Shown in pieces: positions 33,556 through 41,729 of a stretch of 64,000 nucleotides of DNA. The position numbers and the translations under genes are program-made. The stretch spans positions 1 to 64,000 of the forward strand of contig NZ_JOJL01000039.1 of NCBI RefSeq assembly GCF_000721705.1, given 5' to 3'. The notes beneath the pieces were generated by a model that did not search any database, had not been told where the DNA came from, and saw only the letters and a program-made list of their open reading frames with translations. Origin of the DNA: Actinoplanes subtropicus. Lineage in GTDB: Bacteria; Actinomycetota; Actinomycetes; Mycobacteriales; Micromonosporaceae. The stretch's first letter is position 1, and every line of letters begins with the position of its first letter.

Positions 33556-34643
33556 GAGGTCGTCACCACGCTCGCACCCTCGGCCAGCCCCGTGCCGGTG
33601 ACCTGGACCATGCCGTCGGCGAACAGCCCGACCTTGACGGCGGTCAGCGCCCCGCCCGCGACCTGCACGCCGTAGCCGCCGCCGCTGAGCGCGAGCAGCG
33701 CACCGACCGGCACCGCCAGCACGTGCCGCACGGTCGTCCCGGTGAACCGCACCTCCACGTCCGCCGAGGTCAGCCCGTCGAGCGCGGCCGGCTTGTCGAC
33801 CGCCACCACGACCCGGACCTTCGGCGTGTCGCCGTCCTTCTTCACGTCGGTGCTGACCGAGTCGACGGTTCCGCTCGTGACCGTGCTGTCCGGCAGCGTG
33901 ATGCGCACCTTCTGACCGGATCGGACGTCATCCGCGCGAGTCGCATCGATCTCGACCGAAACCGCCTTGGTCTGATCGCTGACCGCCATCACGTCCCCGG
34001 CCGCGTCGTCGCCGAGCTTGGCGGTGGCCGCGCCGATCCGCACCTGCCCGGGCAGCACCAGGGCGTCGCCGAGCTTCAGCACGCCGCCGGCCGGCTGGAT
34101 CCGCCGGTCCTGCTGCCAGCGCTGCACGGCCGCCTTGAGCGCGTCGGTGAACACGGCGTCGTCGGCGGTGATCCGCACCTTCGCGTCACCGGTGCCGACC
34201 GTCGTGCCGGGCGCCGGCTGCGCGCCGATCCGGTAGCCCAGCGCGCGCAGGTTGTCGGCGAGCACCCGGACGTCCCGCCCGACCAGCCCGACCGTGCCGA
34301 GGTCGCGGAACATCGGCGTCGACCCGTAGAACAGTGTCACCGGCCGGTCGTTCACCCGGTACAGGGTGCCACCGCGGGCGACCACGCTGCCGGCCCTGGG
34401 CAGCCAGGTCACCACGCCGGCCGCCGCGCCGCGCAGGGTGCGCTGCTTGCGATAGCCGACCGTGCCGGTCTCCGACCAGAAGTCGCTGAGGTCGGTTCTA
34501 ATCACTTTGGTGGTCGCGACGCTCGCCGAGGCGCTGGGCGCGGGGTGCACATTCCGATCGGCGAGCGCCCGGTGCGCATAGAGCCCGCCGCCCGTGACCA
34601 CCACCAAACCGATCAAACCCAGAGCGATGTGGGTACGGGTCAT
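33552..34643 (-). CDS. Membrane-anchored periplasmic adaptor-like protein with peptidoglycan-binding-like segment
   Basis: A 363-aa protein. It has one N-terminal helix (HIALGLIGLVVVTGGGLYA), then a lipoyl/beta-barrel-like region with VVTWLPRAGSVVARGGTLYRV. A central stretch, VRVLADNLRALGYRIG through AAVQRWQQDRRIQPAG, fits a peptidoglycan-binding domain-1-like repeat. The C-terminal part (VRITLPDSTVTSGTVDSVST) looks like a HlyD/RND adaptor beta-domain. It should link the MacB-type ABC exporter to the cell wall side. ATG overlaps the upstream lipoprotein stop. Confidence 0.8.
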   Translation of the reverse strand: MTRTHIALGLIGLVVVTGGGLYAHRALADRNVHPAPSASASVATTKVIRTDLSDFWSETGTVGYRKQRTLRGAAAGVVTWLPRAGSVVARGGTLYRVNDRPVTLFYGSTPMFRDLGTVGLVGRDVRVLADNLRALGYRIGAQPAPGTTVGTGDAKVRITADDAVFTDALKAAVQRWQQDRRIQPAGGVLKLGDALVLPGQVRIGAATAKLGDDAAGDVMAVSDQTKAVSVEIDATRADDVRSGQKVRITLPDSTVTSGTVDSVSTDVKKDGDTPKVRVVVAVDKPAALDGLTSADVEVRFTGTTVRHVLAVPVGALLALSGGGYGVQVAGGALTAVKVGLFADGMVQVTGTGLAEGASVVTTS

Positions 34644-35206
34644 TTCTTCGTGAACGCCTGGATCTCGCAGTCCCGCTGGATCTGCACCGCGGCGTCGGAC
34701 CGCACCTTGCGGAAGTTGGCGTCGGTGTCCGGTCGTACGAAGAGGCCTTGCTGGCCGGGCACGGCCTGCAGCGGCAGCCCCTTGGCCTGCACGCACTGCT
34801 GCTCGTTGCGCAACTGGTCGTAGTAGGCCGGGTTCTGCTGCGGGTCGAGCTCCGGCGGGTTCAGCGGCTCCCGGTCCGCGCACGCGTCCACGGCGGGTTG
34901 ATACTTCTTCGGATTCAGTTTGTAGGTGAGCGACGGGCCGCCGTCGTAGTTGCCGCGCTTGGTCGAGGGCACACCGTGCGCCGTCCAGCAGCCGTAGTAG
35001 GCGGCGTACGCCCGATCGATCTGTTCCTGGGTGGCGCCGAGCGGAAGCTGCCGGTCGGCCGTCGGGTCACTCGGGCTCGGCTTGGCCGCCCCCGCCGCCG
35101 AGGTTCCGGGGATCGCCGCCACCTGCGGCCCGCTCGCTTTCGAGCCGCCGCAACCGCCGGTCATCAGCACGGCGGCCAGGCACAGAATCGCTTTCCGATG
35201 GGTCAT
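34640..35206 (-). CDS. Lipoprotein, exporter accessory
   Basis: A 188-aa secreted lipoprotein. The signal peptide is MTHRKAILCLAAVLMTGGC, with lipobox LMTGGC and lipidated Cys19. After a linker comes LGATQEQIDRAYAAYYGCWT, with several Cys and NPKKYQPAVDACADREPLNP. The Cys pattern (C..., C..., QQCVQAKG, QRDCEIQ) suggests disulfides. It overlaps the adaptor start (ATGA), so it belongs to the ABC/TCS operon. It may deliver or recognise the signal or substrate; that is inferred from context only. Confidence 0.78.
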   Translation of the reverse strand: MTHRKAILCLAAVLMTGGCGGSKASGPQVAAIPGTSAAGAAKPSPSDPTADRQLPLGATQEQIDRAYAAYYGCWTAHGVPSTKRGNYDGGPSLTYKLNPKKYQPAVDACADREPLNPPELDPQQNPAYYDQLRNEQQCVQAKGLPLQAVPGQQGLFVRPDTDANFRKVRSDAAVQIQRDCEIQAFTKK

Positions 35207-35231
35207 GCCCGAAGACGATGACCGGCGATTG

Positions 35232-36014
35232 TCAGGAAGCTGTTAGTTCGATCGTTTTGGGTCGCAGCGCCAGGTAGCCGACGAGCACGACGATCACGAC
35301 GGCCCACGCGACGGTCACCGGCCCGGTCCCCCAGCCCAGCCCGTGCCGCGCCACCGGCACGCCCATCCAGTCGGCGAACGACGCGCCGAGCGGCCGGGTG
35401 ATCACGTACGCGGTCCAGAACGCCGCCACCGCGTTCAGCAAGCGCGCCCGGAACGCCAGCGCCGGCACCACGATCGCGGCCGCGAAGACGAACCCGGAGA
35501 CCAGATAGCCCCACCCGAAAGTGGTCGCGGTCAGGTCACCGGCCGCCGTGCCGAGCGCGAAAGTGACCAGAACGGTCGCCCAGTAGAAGAATTCCGGCCG
35601 CCCACGGGTGACGGTATGGATCGAAAGTGTGCGCTCGCTGACGTACCAGACGCTCAGCACCACGACCAGCGCCACCGCGAAGAACGACGTCGAGACCGTG
35701 TACGGGATACCGAGCCCCACGTGCAGCACGTCGGCCGCCATCGTCCCGAACACGCTGACCATCACGACCGCGAACCAATAGAGACCGGTCGAGTACGAAC
35801 GGGCCCGCATCTGCACGAACAGCGCCCCGGCCAGCACCAGCCCCGCCGCCCCGACCGCCACCTCGGGCGCGATCGTCCGGGCCAGGTAGTCCGACGCGGT
35901 CTCCCCCATCCCGGTGGTCAGCACCTTGATGATCCAGAACAGGGCGGTCACCGGCGGCACCTTCACCGCGAGCGCCGCCGGGTCGAGTGGCCGGGTCCGT
36001 TCGTAGACAGTCAC
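35232..36014 (-). CDS. COG4705-like multi-pass membrane protein
   Basis: A 260-aa protein with about seven to eight membrane helices. Two similar halves carry KVLTTGMGETASDYLA and LGTAAGDLTATTFGWGYLVS; the G-E-T-x-S-D and A-A-G-D motifs are characteristic of COG4705 membrane proteins. Start GTG 36014 (MTVYERTRPLD). It ends 25 bp before the lipoprotein gene and is transcribed the same way, so it may be the first gene of the exporter/TCS operon. Repeats at 36040-36080 precede it. Function unknown. Confidence 0.75.
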   Translation of the reverse strand: MTVYERTRPLDPAALAVKVPPVTALFWIIKVLTTGMGETASDYLARTIAPEVAVGAAGLVLAGALFVQMRARSYSTGLYWFAVVMVSVFGTMAADVLHVGLGIPYTVSTSFFAVALVVVLSVWYVSERTLSIHTVTRGRPEFFYWATVLVTFALGTAAGDLTATTFGWGYLVSGFVFAAAIVVPALAFRARLLNAVAAFWTAYVITRPLGASFADWMGVPVARHGLGWGTGPVTVAWAVVIVVLVGYLALRPKTIELTAS

Positions 36015-36039
36015 GACGGGACAGGCTCTCGGCCGGGAC

Positions 36040-36080
36040 CTGAAAAACCGCTGAAGAGGGACTTTCACCGGACTTTCAGG
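36040..36080. promoter_or_regulatory. Eleven-bp-spaced direct repeats, probable response-regulator site
   Basis: CTGAA occurs at 36040 and 36051, and GGACTTTCA at 36059 and 36070; each pair is 11 bp apart. The two pairs are roughly inverted (CTGAA versus TTTCAG). OmpR/PhoB regulators bind such repeats on one helix face. The site lies between a minus operon ending in an OmpR-type TCS and the plus phosphoesterase gene, so both may be controlled. Confidence 0.55.
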
Positions 36081-36104
36081 GGTACGGCGGTAGCGTCCGG
36101 CCGC

Positions 36105-37040
36105 ATGAGGTCGCGAACCGCCGCCGTCGCCCTGTTGTCCGTAGCCGTCCTCGCCGGGGCGTGCCAGCAGAGCCCGCCCGGGCCGCCCGAGCCGACCGCG
36201 TCGGTCAGCGTCTCCCCGCCGGCCCCCGACCCCGGCCGCAAGGTCATGGTCATCGCCGAGGAGAACCACGGGTACGGCCAGATCATCGGCGACCCGCACG
36301 CCCCGTACCTCAACAGACTCGCCACCGACGACGGCACCGCGACCGCCTACGACGCCGGATATCCGGCGCGCTGCCCGTCGCTGGCCGCCTACCTCCTGCT
36401 GACCAGCGGCAGCACCGCCGGCATCTGCGACGACCGCGACCCGAAGGCCCACCCGCTGCCCAGCGACAACATCTTCCACCAGGTCAGCGCCTCCGGCCGG
36501 CAGTGGCGGGACTACGCCGAGTCCGCCCCCGGGACCTGCATCCGGAAAAGCAAGGGCAACTATCTCGTACGCCACGTGCCCGCCACCTACTTCCTGACCG
36601 CCCGGGCCGACTGCGCCCACTGGAGCGTCCCGCTCGGCACCCCCACGGCCGGCGCCCTGCACGACGACGTGGCGGCCGGCGCCCTGCCCGCGTACGCCTT
36701 CGTCAGCCCGAACGCCTGCGACGACATGCACGGCGCCGACGGCTGCCCCGCCGACCTGATCCGCACCGGCGACCGCTGGCTGGAGTCCTGGCTCCCCCGG
36801 ATCACGTCCGGCCCGGACTACCGGGCCGGCCGGCTCACGGTCATCATCACCTGGGACGAGGGCACCTCCACCAGCAACCACATCCCGACGATCGTGGTCG
36901 CCCCTACGGTCAAGCACGTCAGCACGGGCCAGGCGCTGACGCACTGCTCGACGCTGCGCTTCACGGAGGAGCGCCTGCACCTGCCCCTACTCGGCTGCGC
37001 GGCGACGGCGACGTCGCTGGGGACCGCCTTCGGCATCTGA
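36105..37040 (+). CDS. Secreted phosphoesterase-family lipoprotein
   Basis: A 311-aa product with lipoprotein signal RTAAVALLSVAVLAGAC (lipobox LAGAC). The catalytic domain is of the PF04185 phosphoesterase (phospholipase C/acid phosphatase) type. It opens with KVMVIAEENHGYGQIIGDPH (metal/nucleophile region, Glu-Asn-His), later shows YAFVSPNACDDMHG, and then LTVIITWDEGTSTSNHIPT. It should act on phosphate esters outside the cell. ATG at 36105; the frame upstream to 35343 is antisense to another gene. It shares its promoter region with the TCS operon. Confidence 0.82.
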   Translation: MRSRTAAVALLSVAVLAGACQQSPPGPPEPTASVSVSPPAPDPGRKVMVIAEENHGYGQIIGDPHAPYLNRLATDDGTATAYDAGYPARCPSLAAYLLLTSGSTAGICDDRDPKAHPLPSDNIFHQVSASGRQWRDYAESAPGTCIRKSKGNYLVRHVPATYFLTARADCAHWSVPLGTPTAGALHDDVAAGALPAYAFVSPNACDDMHGADGCPADLIRTGDRWLESWLPRITSGPDYRAGRLTVIITWDEGTSTSNHIPTIVVAPTVKHVSTGQALTHCSTLRFTEERLHLPLLGCAATATSLGTAFGI

Positions 37041-37326
37041 GCCGCAGATCTCCATCCCGGACCAGACAGCCACCAGGCCAGCCTAGCCAGCGGTCGGACG
37101 CGCCTCGTAACGCTGCGCCGACCACCTCGTGCCATGCTCACCGCGGGTCTTGCGGTCGGCGGGCTGGGTCGCGTACGGGAAAGTGGGTTTGAAGGCTTTT
37201 GGGCGGTTGGTCCAGGAGGATCGCGGGCTGGATCACTCCCGATTCGCTACCGGAAAGCTCATGTCGGCGGGGCGGCGGCCGAATGGCGGGGGCGACCGAA
37301 TCCCTGTCTCGCGAGGTGCTTCCACC
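37041..37326. other. Intergenic gap before the PilZ gene
   Basis: A 286-bp gap with no recognised gene. It was checked for a cyclic-di-GMP riboswitch because a PilZ gene follows, and none of the conserved GEMM elements were seen. The open frame in it upstream of 37327 lacks protein-like composition. Confidence 0.35.
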
Positions 37327-37983
37327 ATGATCGTCTCGGTCTCCGCCACCACCGAGTTGCCCGTTGTCGGTACGCCGCTGTTTCTCGTCCTGGGTGAGGG
37401 GGTGAGCTTCCGGTCCCGCCTGGAGTCGGTGGACGCCGACACCTTTACGGTGGCCGCCCCGCTGGAGATCGCCGGACCGGCGGCGCTCGCGCCCGGCGAC
37501 CAGTTCGAGGTCTTCTGGGCGCCGCCGCGTACCCGCATCGTGCTTCCTGCCCGCCTGGTCGCCATCTCCGGCGAGGCGCCGTTCCGCTGGACCCTCGCCC
37601 CGACCGAGGCGCCGCGCCAGAGCAACCGCCGGGAGTACGTCCGCGGGGGTGACGGGGCCGTCCGCCTGGTCACCGAGGCGAACGACGGGATCGAGGGCGC
37701 GCTGCTGGACATCAGCGAGGGCGGCCTGCGCTGCTGGATCGACGAGCCGGCCGAGCTGGCCCCGGGCGATCAGCTGACCGCCCGGCTGGCGCTCGGCACG
37801 TCCGGCGAGGTCGAGCTGAGCGGCACCATCCTGACGGTCCGCGACGCCCCGCACGGCGACCCGGGCCGGCACCTCGTGCTCACCTTCGACGCGGAGGACA
37901 TCCTGGCCCAGATGATCCGCCTCTACGTGCTGACCTGGGAGATCAACGAGCGCCGCCTCCGGGAGGTGGAGGTGGTCGCCTGA
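37327..37983 (+). CDS. PilZ-domain cyclic-di-GMP receptor (YcgR-like)
   Basis: A 218-aa protein. An N-terminal YcgR/flagellar-brake-like beta domain covers about 1-95. The PilZ domain follows, with both binding motifs: RQSNRREYVR (RxxxR, about 97-106) and DISEGGLRCW (D/NxSxxG, Asp128). Cyclic-di-GMP binding is therefore likely. Start ATG 37327 is chosen because beta-strand sequence begins there; GAGGTG lies upstream. No flagellar or pilus genes are near, so the output is unknown. Confidence 0.82.
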   Translation: MIVSVSATTELPVVGTPLFLVLGEGVSFRSRLESVDADTFTVAAPLEIAGPAALAPGDQFEVFWAPPRTRIVLPARLVAISGEAPFRWTLAPTEAPRQSNRREYVRGGDGAVRLVTEANDGIEGALLDISEGGLRCWIDEPAELAPGDQLTARLALGTSGEVELSGTILTVRDAPHGDPGRHLVLTFDAEDILAQMIRLYVLTWEINERRLREVEVVA

Positions 37984-38053
37984 CCGCCGGGCGGCGAGCC
38001 GCTACCGTCGTCCGCTGTGGAGCGTCCCGCTCCACCGATGATGGGAGGAACGC

Positions 38054-38830
38054 ATGTCTTCGCGACTGCGCGTCGCAACCGCCGCCGCACTCACCGCGGC
38101 CGGCTCGCTGGCGCTGCTGCTCTCCACGTCCGCGCCCGCGAGCGCCGTGGCGGACGGCACGCCGGCGGCCGAGGGGCAGTACCGGTTCGCCACCAAGCTC
38201 ACCATGACGAACATCCCCCGGCCGGACGGGACGACGTACAACAGCGGGTGTTCCGGCTCGCTGATCGCGCCGCAGTGGATCATCACGGCCGGGCACTGCT
38301 TCCACGACGTGAACCGGGTCCCGGTCAGCGGCCCGGTGCCGTACGACACGGTCGCGACGATCGGCCGCACCGACGACGCGGACACCAACGGTCATGTCGT
38401 ACGGGTGATCGAGGACTACCAGGCGCCGGCCGGCGACATCGCGCTGGCCAAGCTGGCCGAGCCGGTCCGCGACATCAAGCCGCTGGAGCTGTCCCGCACC
38501 GCCCCGGCGATCGGCGAGATCGTCCGGATCGCCGGCTGGGGCTCGCTCAGCGACGTCAACCCGAAGCCGGCCACCCACCTGCAGACCGGCGAGATGAAGG
38601 TGACCGCGGTCACCGACACCGTCGTCGGCGTGGTCGGGTACGCACCGAAGCCCACCACCAGCGGCTGCCTGTACGACTCGGGCGCGCCGTACTTCACCAC
38701 CGGCAAGCGCCCGCGGCTCGTCTCCCTGGAGAGCAACGGCCCGAGCTGCCCGCACGACCAGCAGGAGACCACGGCCCGCGTCGACCCGGTCGTGGGCTGG
38801 ATCGAGAAGACCGTCCACCCGCACCACTGA
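38054..38830 (+). CDS. Secreted S1-family trypsin-like serine protease
   Basis: A 258-aa preproenzyme. The signal peptide ends around SAPASAVADG. The catalytic triad is visible: His81 in WIITAGHCF, Asp128 in GDIALAKL and Ser209 in CLYDSGAPYF. The usual GDSGGP is replaced by YDSGAP, so the oxyanion-hole glycine region differs. It may be slow or specialised. ATG 38054 follows a GGGAGGA site. It should act outside the cell on proteins. Confidence 0.85.
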   Translation: MSSRLRVATAAALTAAGSLALLLSTSAPASAVADGTPAAEGQYRFATKLTMTNIPRPDGTTYNSGCSGSLIAPQWIITAGHCFHDVNRVPVSGPVPYDTVATIGRTDDADTNGHVVRVIEDYQAPAGDIALAKLAEPVRDIKPLELSRTAPAIGEIVRIAGWGSLSDVNPKPATHLQTGEMKVTAVTDTVVGVVGYAPKPTTSGCLYDSGAPYFTTGKRPRLVSLESNGPSCPHDQQETTARVDPVVGWIEKTVHPHH

Positions 38831-38861
38831 GCCCGTCCGGCGGCGGTGCGAGGATCAAGGG

Positions 38862-39377
38862 ATGCTTCCTCGCCCGCCGTCGAGCCCGGTCGCGCTGGTG
38901 CCGGTCGACCGCTCGCACCGGGCCGTCCTCGGCAATCTGGGCCAGCTGTTCCGGCACGACCTGTCCGAGCCGTACGGCCTCCTGCCCAACGACGACGGCA
39001 CCTTCAACGACCGCCAGCTCGACCTGTTCCTGGCCGGCCGCGACCCGTCCCGGCGAGCATGGCTGATCACGGCGGCGGCCCGCACGGCCGGCTTCGCGAT
39101 GACGGTCGCGGTCGAGGCGGGCGGCACGTCGATCAACGGCTTTTTCGTGGTACGGGCGTTGCGCCGTACGGGGGTGGGGCTCGCCGCGGCGGCCCAGGTG
39201 ATCGCGTTGACGCCGGGGCGGTGGCAGGTCGGCTTCCAGCGCTACAACCCGGGCGTCGAGGCGTTCTGGTCCCGGGTGGCGACCCAGGCGGCGGGGGACG
39301 CCTGGCAGATCTACGACGGGCCTGTCCCGGAGACCCGCCCGCCCGACACCTTCATCACGTTCACCACCGGCGCGTAG
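38862..39377 (+). CDS. GNAT-family N-acetyltransferase
   Basis: A 171-aa protein of GNAT fold. It has VPVDRSHRAVLGNLGQLFRH, then INGFFVVRALRRTGVGLAAA (acyl-CoA pyrophosphate loop R-R-x-G-x-G-L/A, about 94-113), then WQVGFQRYNPGVEAFWSRVA. The acceptor substrate is unknown. ATG 38862 lies 31 bp after the protease gene, but there is no functional link visible. Confidence 0.8.
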   Translation: MLPRPPSSPVALVPVDRSHRAVLGNLGQLFRHDLSEPYGLLPNDDGTFNDRQLDLFLAGRDPSRRAWLITAAARTAGFAMTVAVEAGGTSINGFFVVRALRRTGVGLAAAAQVIALTPGRWQVGFQRYNPGVEAFWSRVATQAAGDAWQIYDGPVPETRPPDTFITFTTGA

Positions 39378-39436
39378 GACCGGAGACCGCGGGCCGTCGA
39401 TCGGCAGCGACCGGTCGCGATCGGCCCGGGTCCACA

Positions 39437-39623
39437 TCAATCCTCGACGATCCTGACCAGCCACAAGAGGACCAAACCGGTCACCACCATCGCCGCCGGA
39501 GTCAGCGTCACCATGACCACGAGGAACACGCCGGAAGAGGCGACCGGCCGCGCCCACCCCCCACCATGATCTGGGCGAGGGATCACCGTCCCCGTCCGCG
39601 TCGAAGTCGAACATGTCCCGCAC
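39437..39623 (-). pseudogene. Small membrane protein, apparently frameshifted
   Basis: Upstream frame: MRDMFDFDADGDGDPSPRSW from GTG 39623. Downstream frame: ARPVASSGVFLVVMVTLTP, then AAMVVTGLVLLWLVRIVED to the stop at 39437. The two join if one G is removed from the G6 run near 39560. This gives a protein of about 60 aa with an acidic head and one or two membrane segments. A shorter reading from GTG 39586 (49 aa) needs no frameshift. Function unknown. Confidence 0.4.
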
Positions 39624-39731
39624 GGTATGCGTGGGTGACCTTGTTTCAGCGCCACTTCAGTCCCGCGTCAGCCCGCTGAGAAGGCTGTGCCTGTCGGGGA
39701 TTCCGACCTCGTACGCACAGGAGGGACGCGG

Positions 39732-40823
39732 ATGAACAGAACCGTGCGCAGATCGGCCGGACGCATTCCGGGCTGGTGGCGAGGCGACCGGTGGCGACGA
39801 ATGCTGCTGGGCGTGGCGGCGGTGACGGCCGGACTGGCGGCCGCGTTGCCCGCCGGGGCGGCCAATGCCGACGAGCCCCCGGATCCGCCTCCGCCGCCGT
39901 CGTTCTCGGTCGCGTTCCAGGGGTCCAACGGTCACTTGTGGACGCTCGACACGGCCGGGACGCCGCACGACCGGGGCCTGGGCATGGCGGCACGCACGAG
40001 CCCGTCCGCCGTCGATTCGTGCGGCGGCGGGTGCCGGACCACGATCGCGTTCCAGGCCAACACCGGGACCCTGTGGCTGCTCGACCTGCTGACCGGGGTG
40101 CCCACCAATACCGGGATCCGGCTGGCCGCCGGGACCAGCCCCAGCGCGTCGTACACGCTGGCCGGTGCGGTGAAGGTCGCCTACCGCGGGACCAACGGCC
40201 ACCTCTGGACGTACGTGGCCGGCGGCAGCCCGATCGACAGCACCCTGCCGATGCTCAACAGCCCCAGCATCAGCCTGCCGCTGAACTTCTCCCGGGAGGC
40301 GGTCATCGCCTACCAGTCGCCGAGCGGCAACCTGATGTGCCTGGTGACCGGCGACGGGCAGAACTCGTGTCCCGGTGTGGCCATGGATCCGGCCACCAGC
40401 CCGAGCATCGCCGTCATCGGGTCGACCTCGCTGCTGGACGGCGTCGGGGTCGCGTACGAGTCGGCCGACCACGTGCTCTACACGTACAACTCGGTCAACC
40501 ACACCAACCCGAGGACGGCCCTGGGCCTGACTCCCGGAGCCGGGCCCGGTGCTGGCGCGGACGGCCTGATCGGGCCGGACGGGACGGGCGAGCTCCAGGT
40601 CTCCTTCCGGGCCGTCACCAGCGCGCTGTGGCGGGTGACCCCGGACATCTCGTTCCAGGAGAGCTGGACGGTGGGCGTGGCGGCCGGTACGACACCATCG
40701 GTGAAGCCGTGGATCCTGGCGTTCCAGGGCAGCGACGGGCATCTGTGGACGGAGGCGAACTTCGGCGCTCCGGCGCAGAGTGCCGGGCTCATGGCGGCGG
40801 GCACCAGCCCGGACCTCTACTGA
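39732..40823 (+). CDS. Secreted PLL-like beta-propeller/lectin-type repeat protein
   Basis: A 363-aa exported protein. The signal peptide ends near LPAGAANADE, then a Pro-rich linker follows. Six or so repeats of about 45-50 residues contain an F/Y-x-G-S/T-N/D-G-H-L-W-T core. Examples are AFQGSNGHLWTLD, AFQANTGTLWLLD, AYRGTNGHLWTYV and AFQGSDGHLWTEA, usually followed by AAGTSPS. This is the pattern of PLL-like propeller lectins. The N- and C-terminal repeats are nearly the same, as for propeller closure. ATG 39732 with GAGGGA upstream. Ligand unknown. Confidence 0.75.
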   Translation: MNRTVRRSAGRIPGWWRGDRWRRMLLGVAAVTAGLAAALPAGAANADEPPDPPPPPSFSVAFQGSNGHLWTLDTAGTPHDRGLGMAARTSPSAVDSCGGGCRTTIAFQANTGTLWLLDLLTGVPTNTGIRLAAGTSPSASYTLAGAVKVAYRGTNGHLWTYVAGGSPIDSTLPMLNSPSISLPLNFSREAVIAYQSPSGNLMCLVTGDGQNSCPGVAMDPATSPSIAVIGSTSLLDGVGVAYESADHVLYTYNSVNHTNPRTALGLTPGAGPGAGADGLIGPDGTGELQVSFRAVTSALWRVTPDISFQESWTVGVAAGTTPSVKPWILAFQGSDGHLWTEANFGAPAQSAGLMAAGTSPDLY

Positions 40824-40864
40824 ATGATCGGGCACTGATCGGGCGGCGCCGACGACTACCCCGT

Positions 40865-41632
40865 TCAGGCGCCCGCCCCACCGTCGACCGGGACGATGGC
40901 GCCGGTCACCATCGACGCTCGGTCGCTGAGGAGCCAGGCGGCCACCTCGGCGATCTCGTGCGGCTCGGCCATCCGGCCCAGTGGGATCTTCGCCGTCATC
41001 TGCTTGACGACGCCGGGGGTCGCCGCCTCCCACGTGTCGATCATCTCGGTGGAGGTGCCGCCCGGGGTGATGCCGTTGACCCGGATGCCGTCAGCGGCCC
41101 AGTTCACGGCGGCGGTCTCGGTGAGGCTGTTCAACGCGCGCTTCATCGCGCCGTACGCGGGGAGGACCGGGTTCGCGCGGCGGCTGCCGATGCTGGACGT
41201 GTTGACGATCGCGCCGCCACCGCTGCGGCGCATCAACGCTGCCTCGGCGGTCATGGCGGTCCAGTGGCCGCGGAAGTTCACCGCGTACTGCTCGTCGATG
41301 TCCTCGTCGGTGGTGGTTTCGACCGGGCCGAACCCGCGCTGGGGCACCGCGCCGTTGTTGAACGCCCCGTCGAGCCGGCCGTGCAGCTGCTCGACCCGGT
41401 CGACGGCGGTTCGGACGCTCGCCCGGTCGGCCAGGTCCACGGTTACGGCGTCGGCGGCGCCGCCCTCGGCGCGGATCTCGGTGACCACGCGGTCGAGGGC
41501 GTCGGTGCCGCGGGCGGCGAGCACGACGGCGGCGCCCTCCCGGGCGAACAGCCGGGCCGCGGCCGCGCCGATGCCGCGGCTCGCGCCGGTGATGAAGACG
41601 ACCTTGCCGGTAAGAAGGCTGTTCTTTGTCAT
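40865..41632 (-). CDS. Short-chain dehydrogenase/reductase (SDR)
   Basis: A 255-aa classical SDR. The cofactor loop is TGASRGIG (15-22), followed by FNNGAVPQ where NNAG is usual, NTSSIGS with catalytic Ser, YGAMK with Tyr and Lys, and IRVNGITPGG. It is therefore complete and probably NADP(H)-dependent, given the Arg after Ser. ATG 41632. It is divergent from an MmyB-like regulator that probably represses it. The substrate is not determinable. Confidence 0.88.
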   Translation of the reverse strand: MTKNSLLTGKVVFITGASRGIGAAAARLFAREGAAVVLAARGTDALDRVVTEIRAEGGAADAVTVDLADRASVRTAVDRVEQLHGRLDGAFNNGAVPQRGFGPVETTTDEDIDEQYAVNFRGHWTAMTAEAALMRRSGGGAIVNTSSIGSRRANPVLPAYGAMKRALNSLTETAAVNWAADGIRVNGITPGGTSTEMIDTWEAATPGVVKQMTAKIPLGRMAEPHEIAEVAAWLLSDRASMVTGAIVPVDGGAGA

Positions 41633-41673
41633 GCCGACACTGTTGTCCGCGCCGCGGTCCGGAGCCAGGGAGA

Positions 41674-41685
41674 GGTAGTACCAGG
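41674..41685. promoter_or_regulatory. GGTAG-NN-CCAGG motif, candidate MmyB-type operator
   Basis: GGTAGTACCAGG lies midway between the divergent SDR (41632) and XRE (41730) starts. A near-identical copy, GGTAGGGCCAGG, occurs in the equivalent position of the second SDR/XRE pair at 47081. Sharing between two paralogous intergenic regions suggests a regulator binding site. Confidence 0.45.
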
Positions 41686-41729
41686 CTCCGCCCTGGGCTC
41701 CGCCGCCGGCGAGTGGGCACACTTCGTGG

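Noticed and set aside
37041..37326. Cyclic-di-GMP (GEMM) riboswitch upstream of the PilZ gene
   Set aside because: The conserved GEMM core elements are absent.
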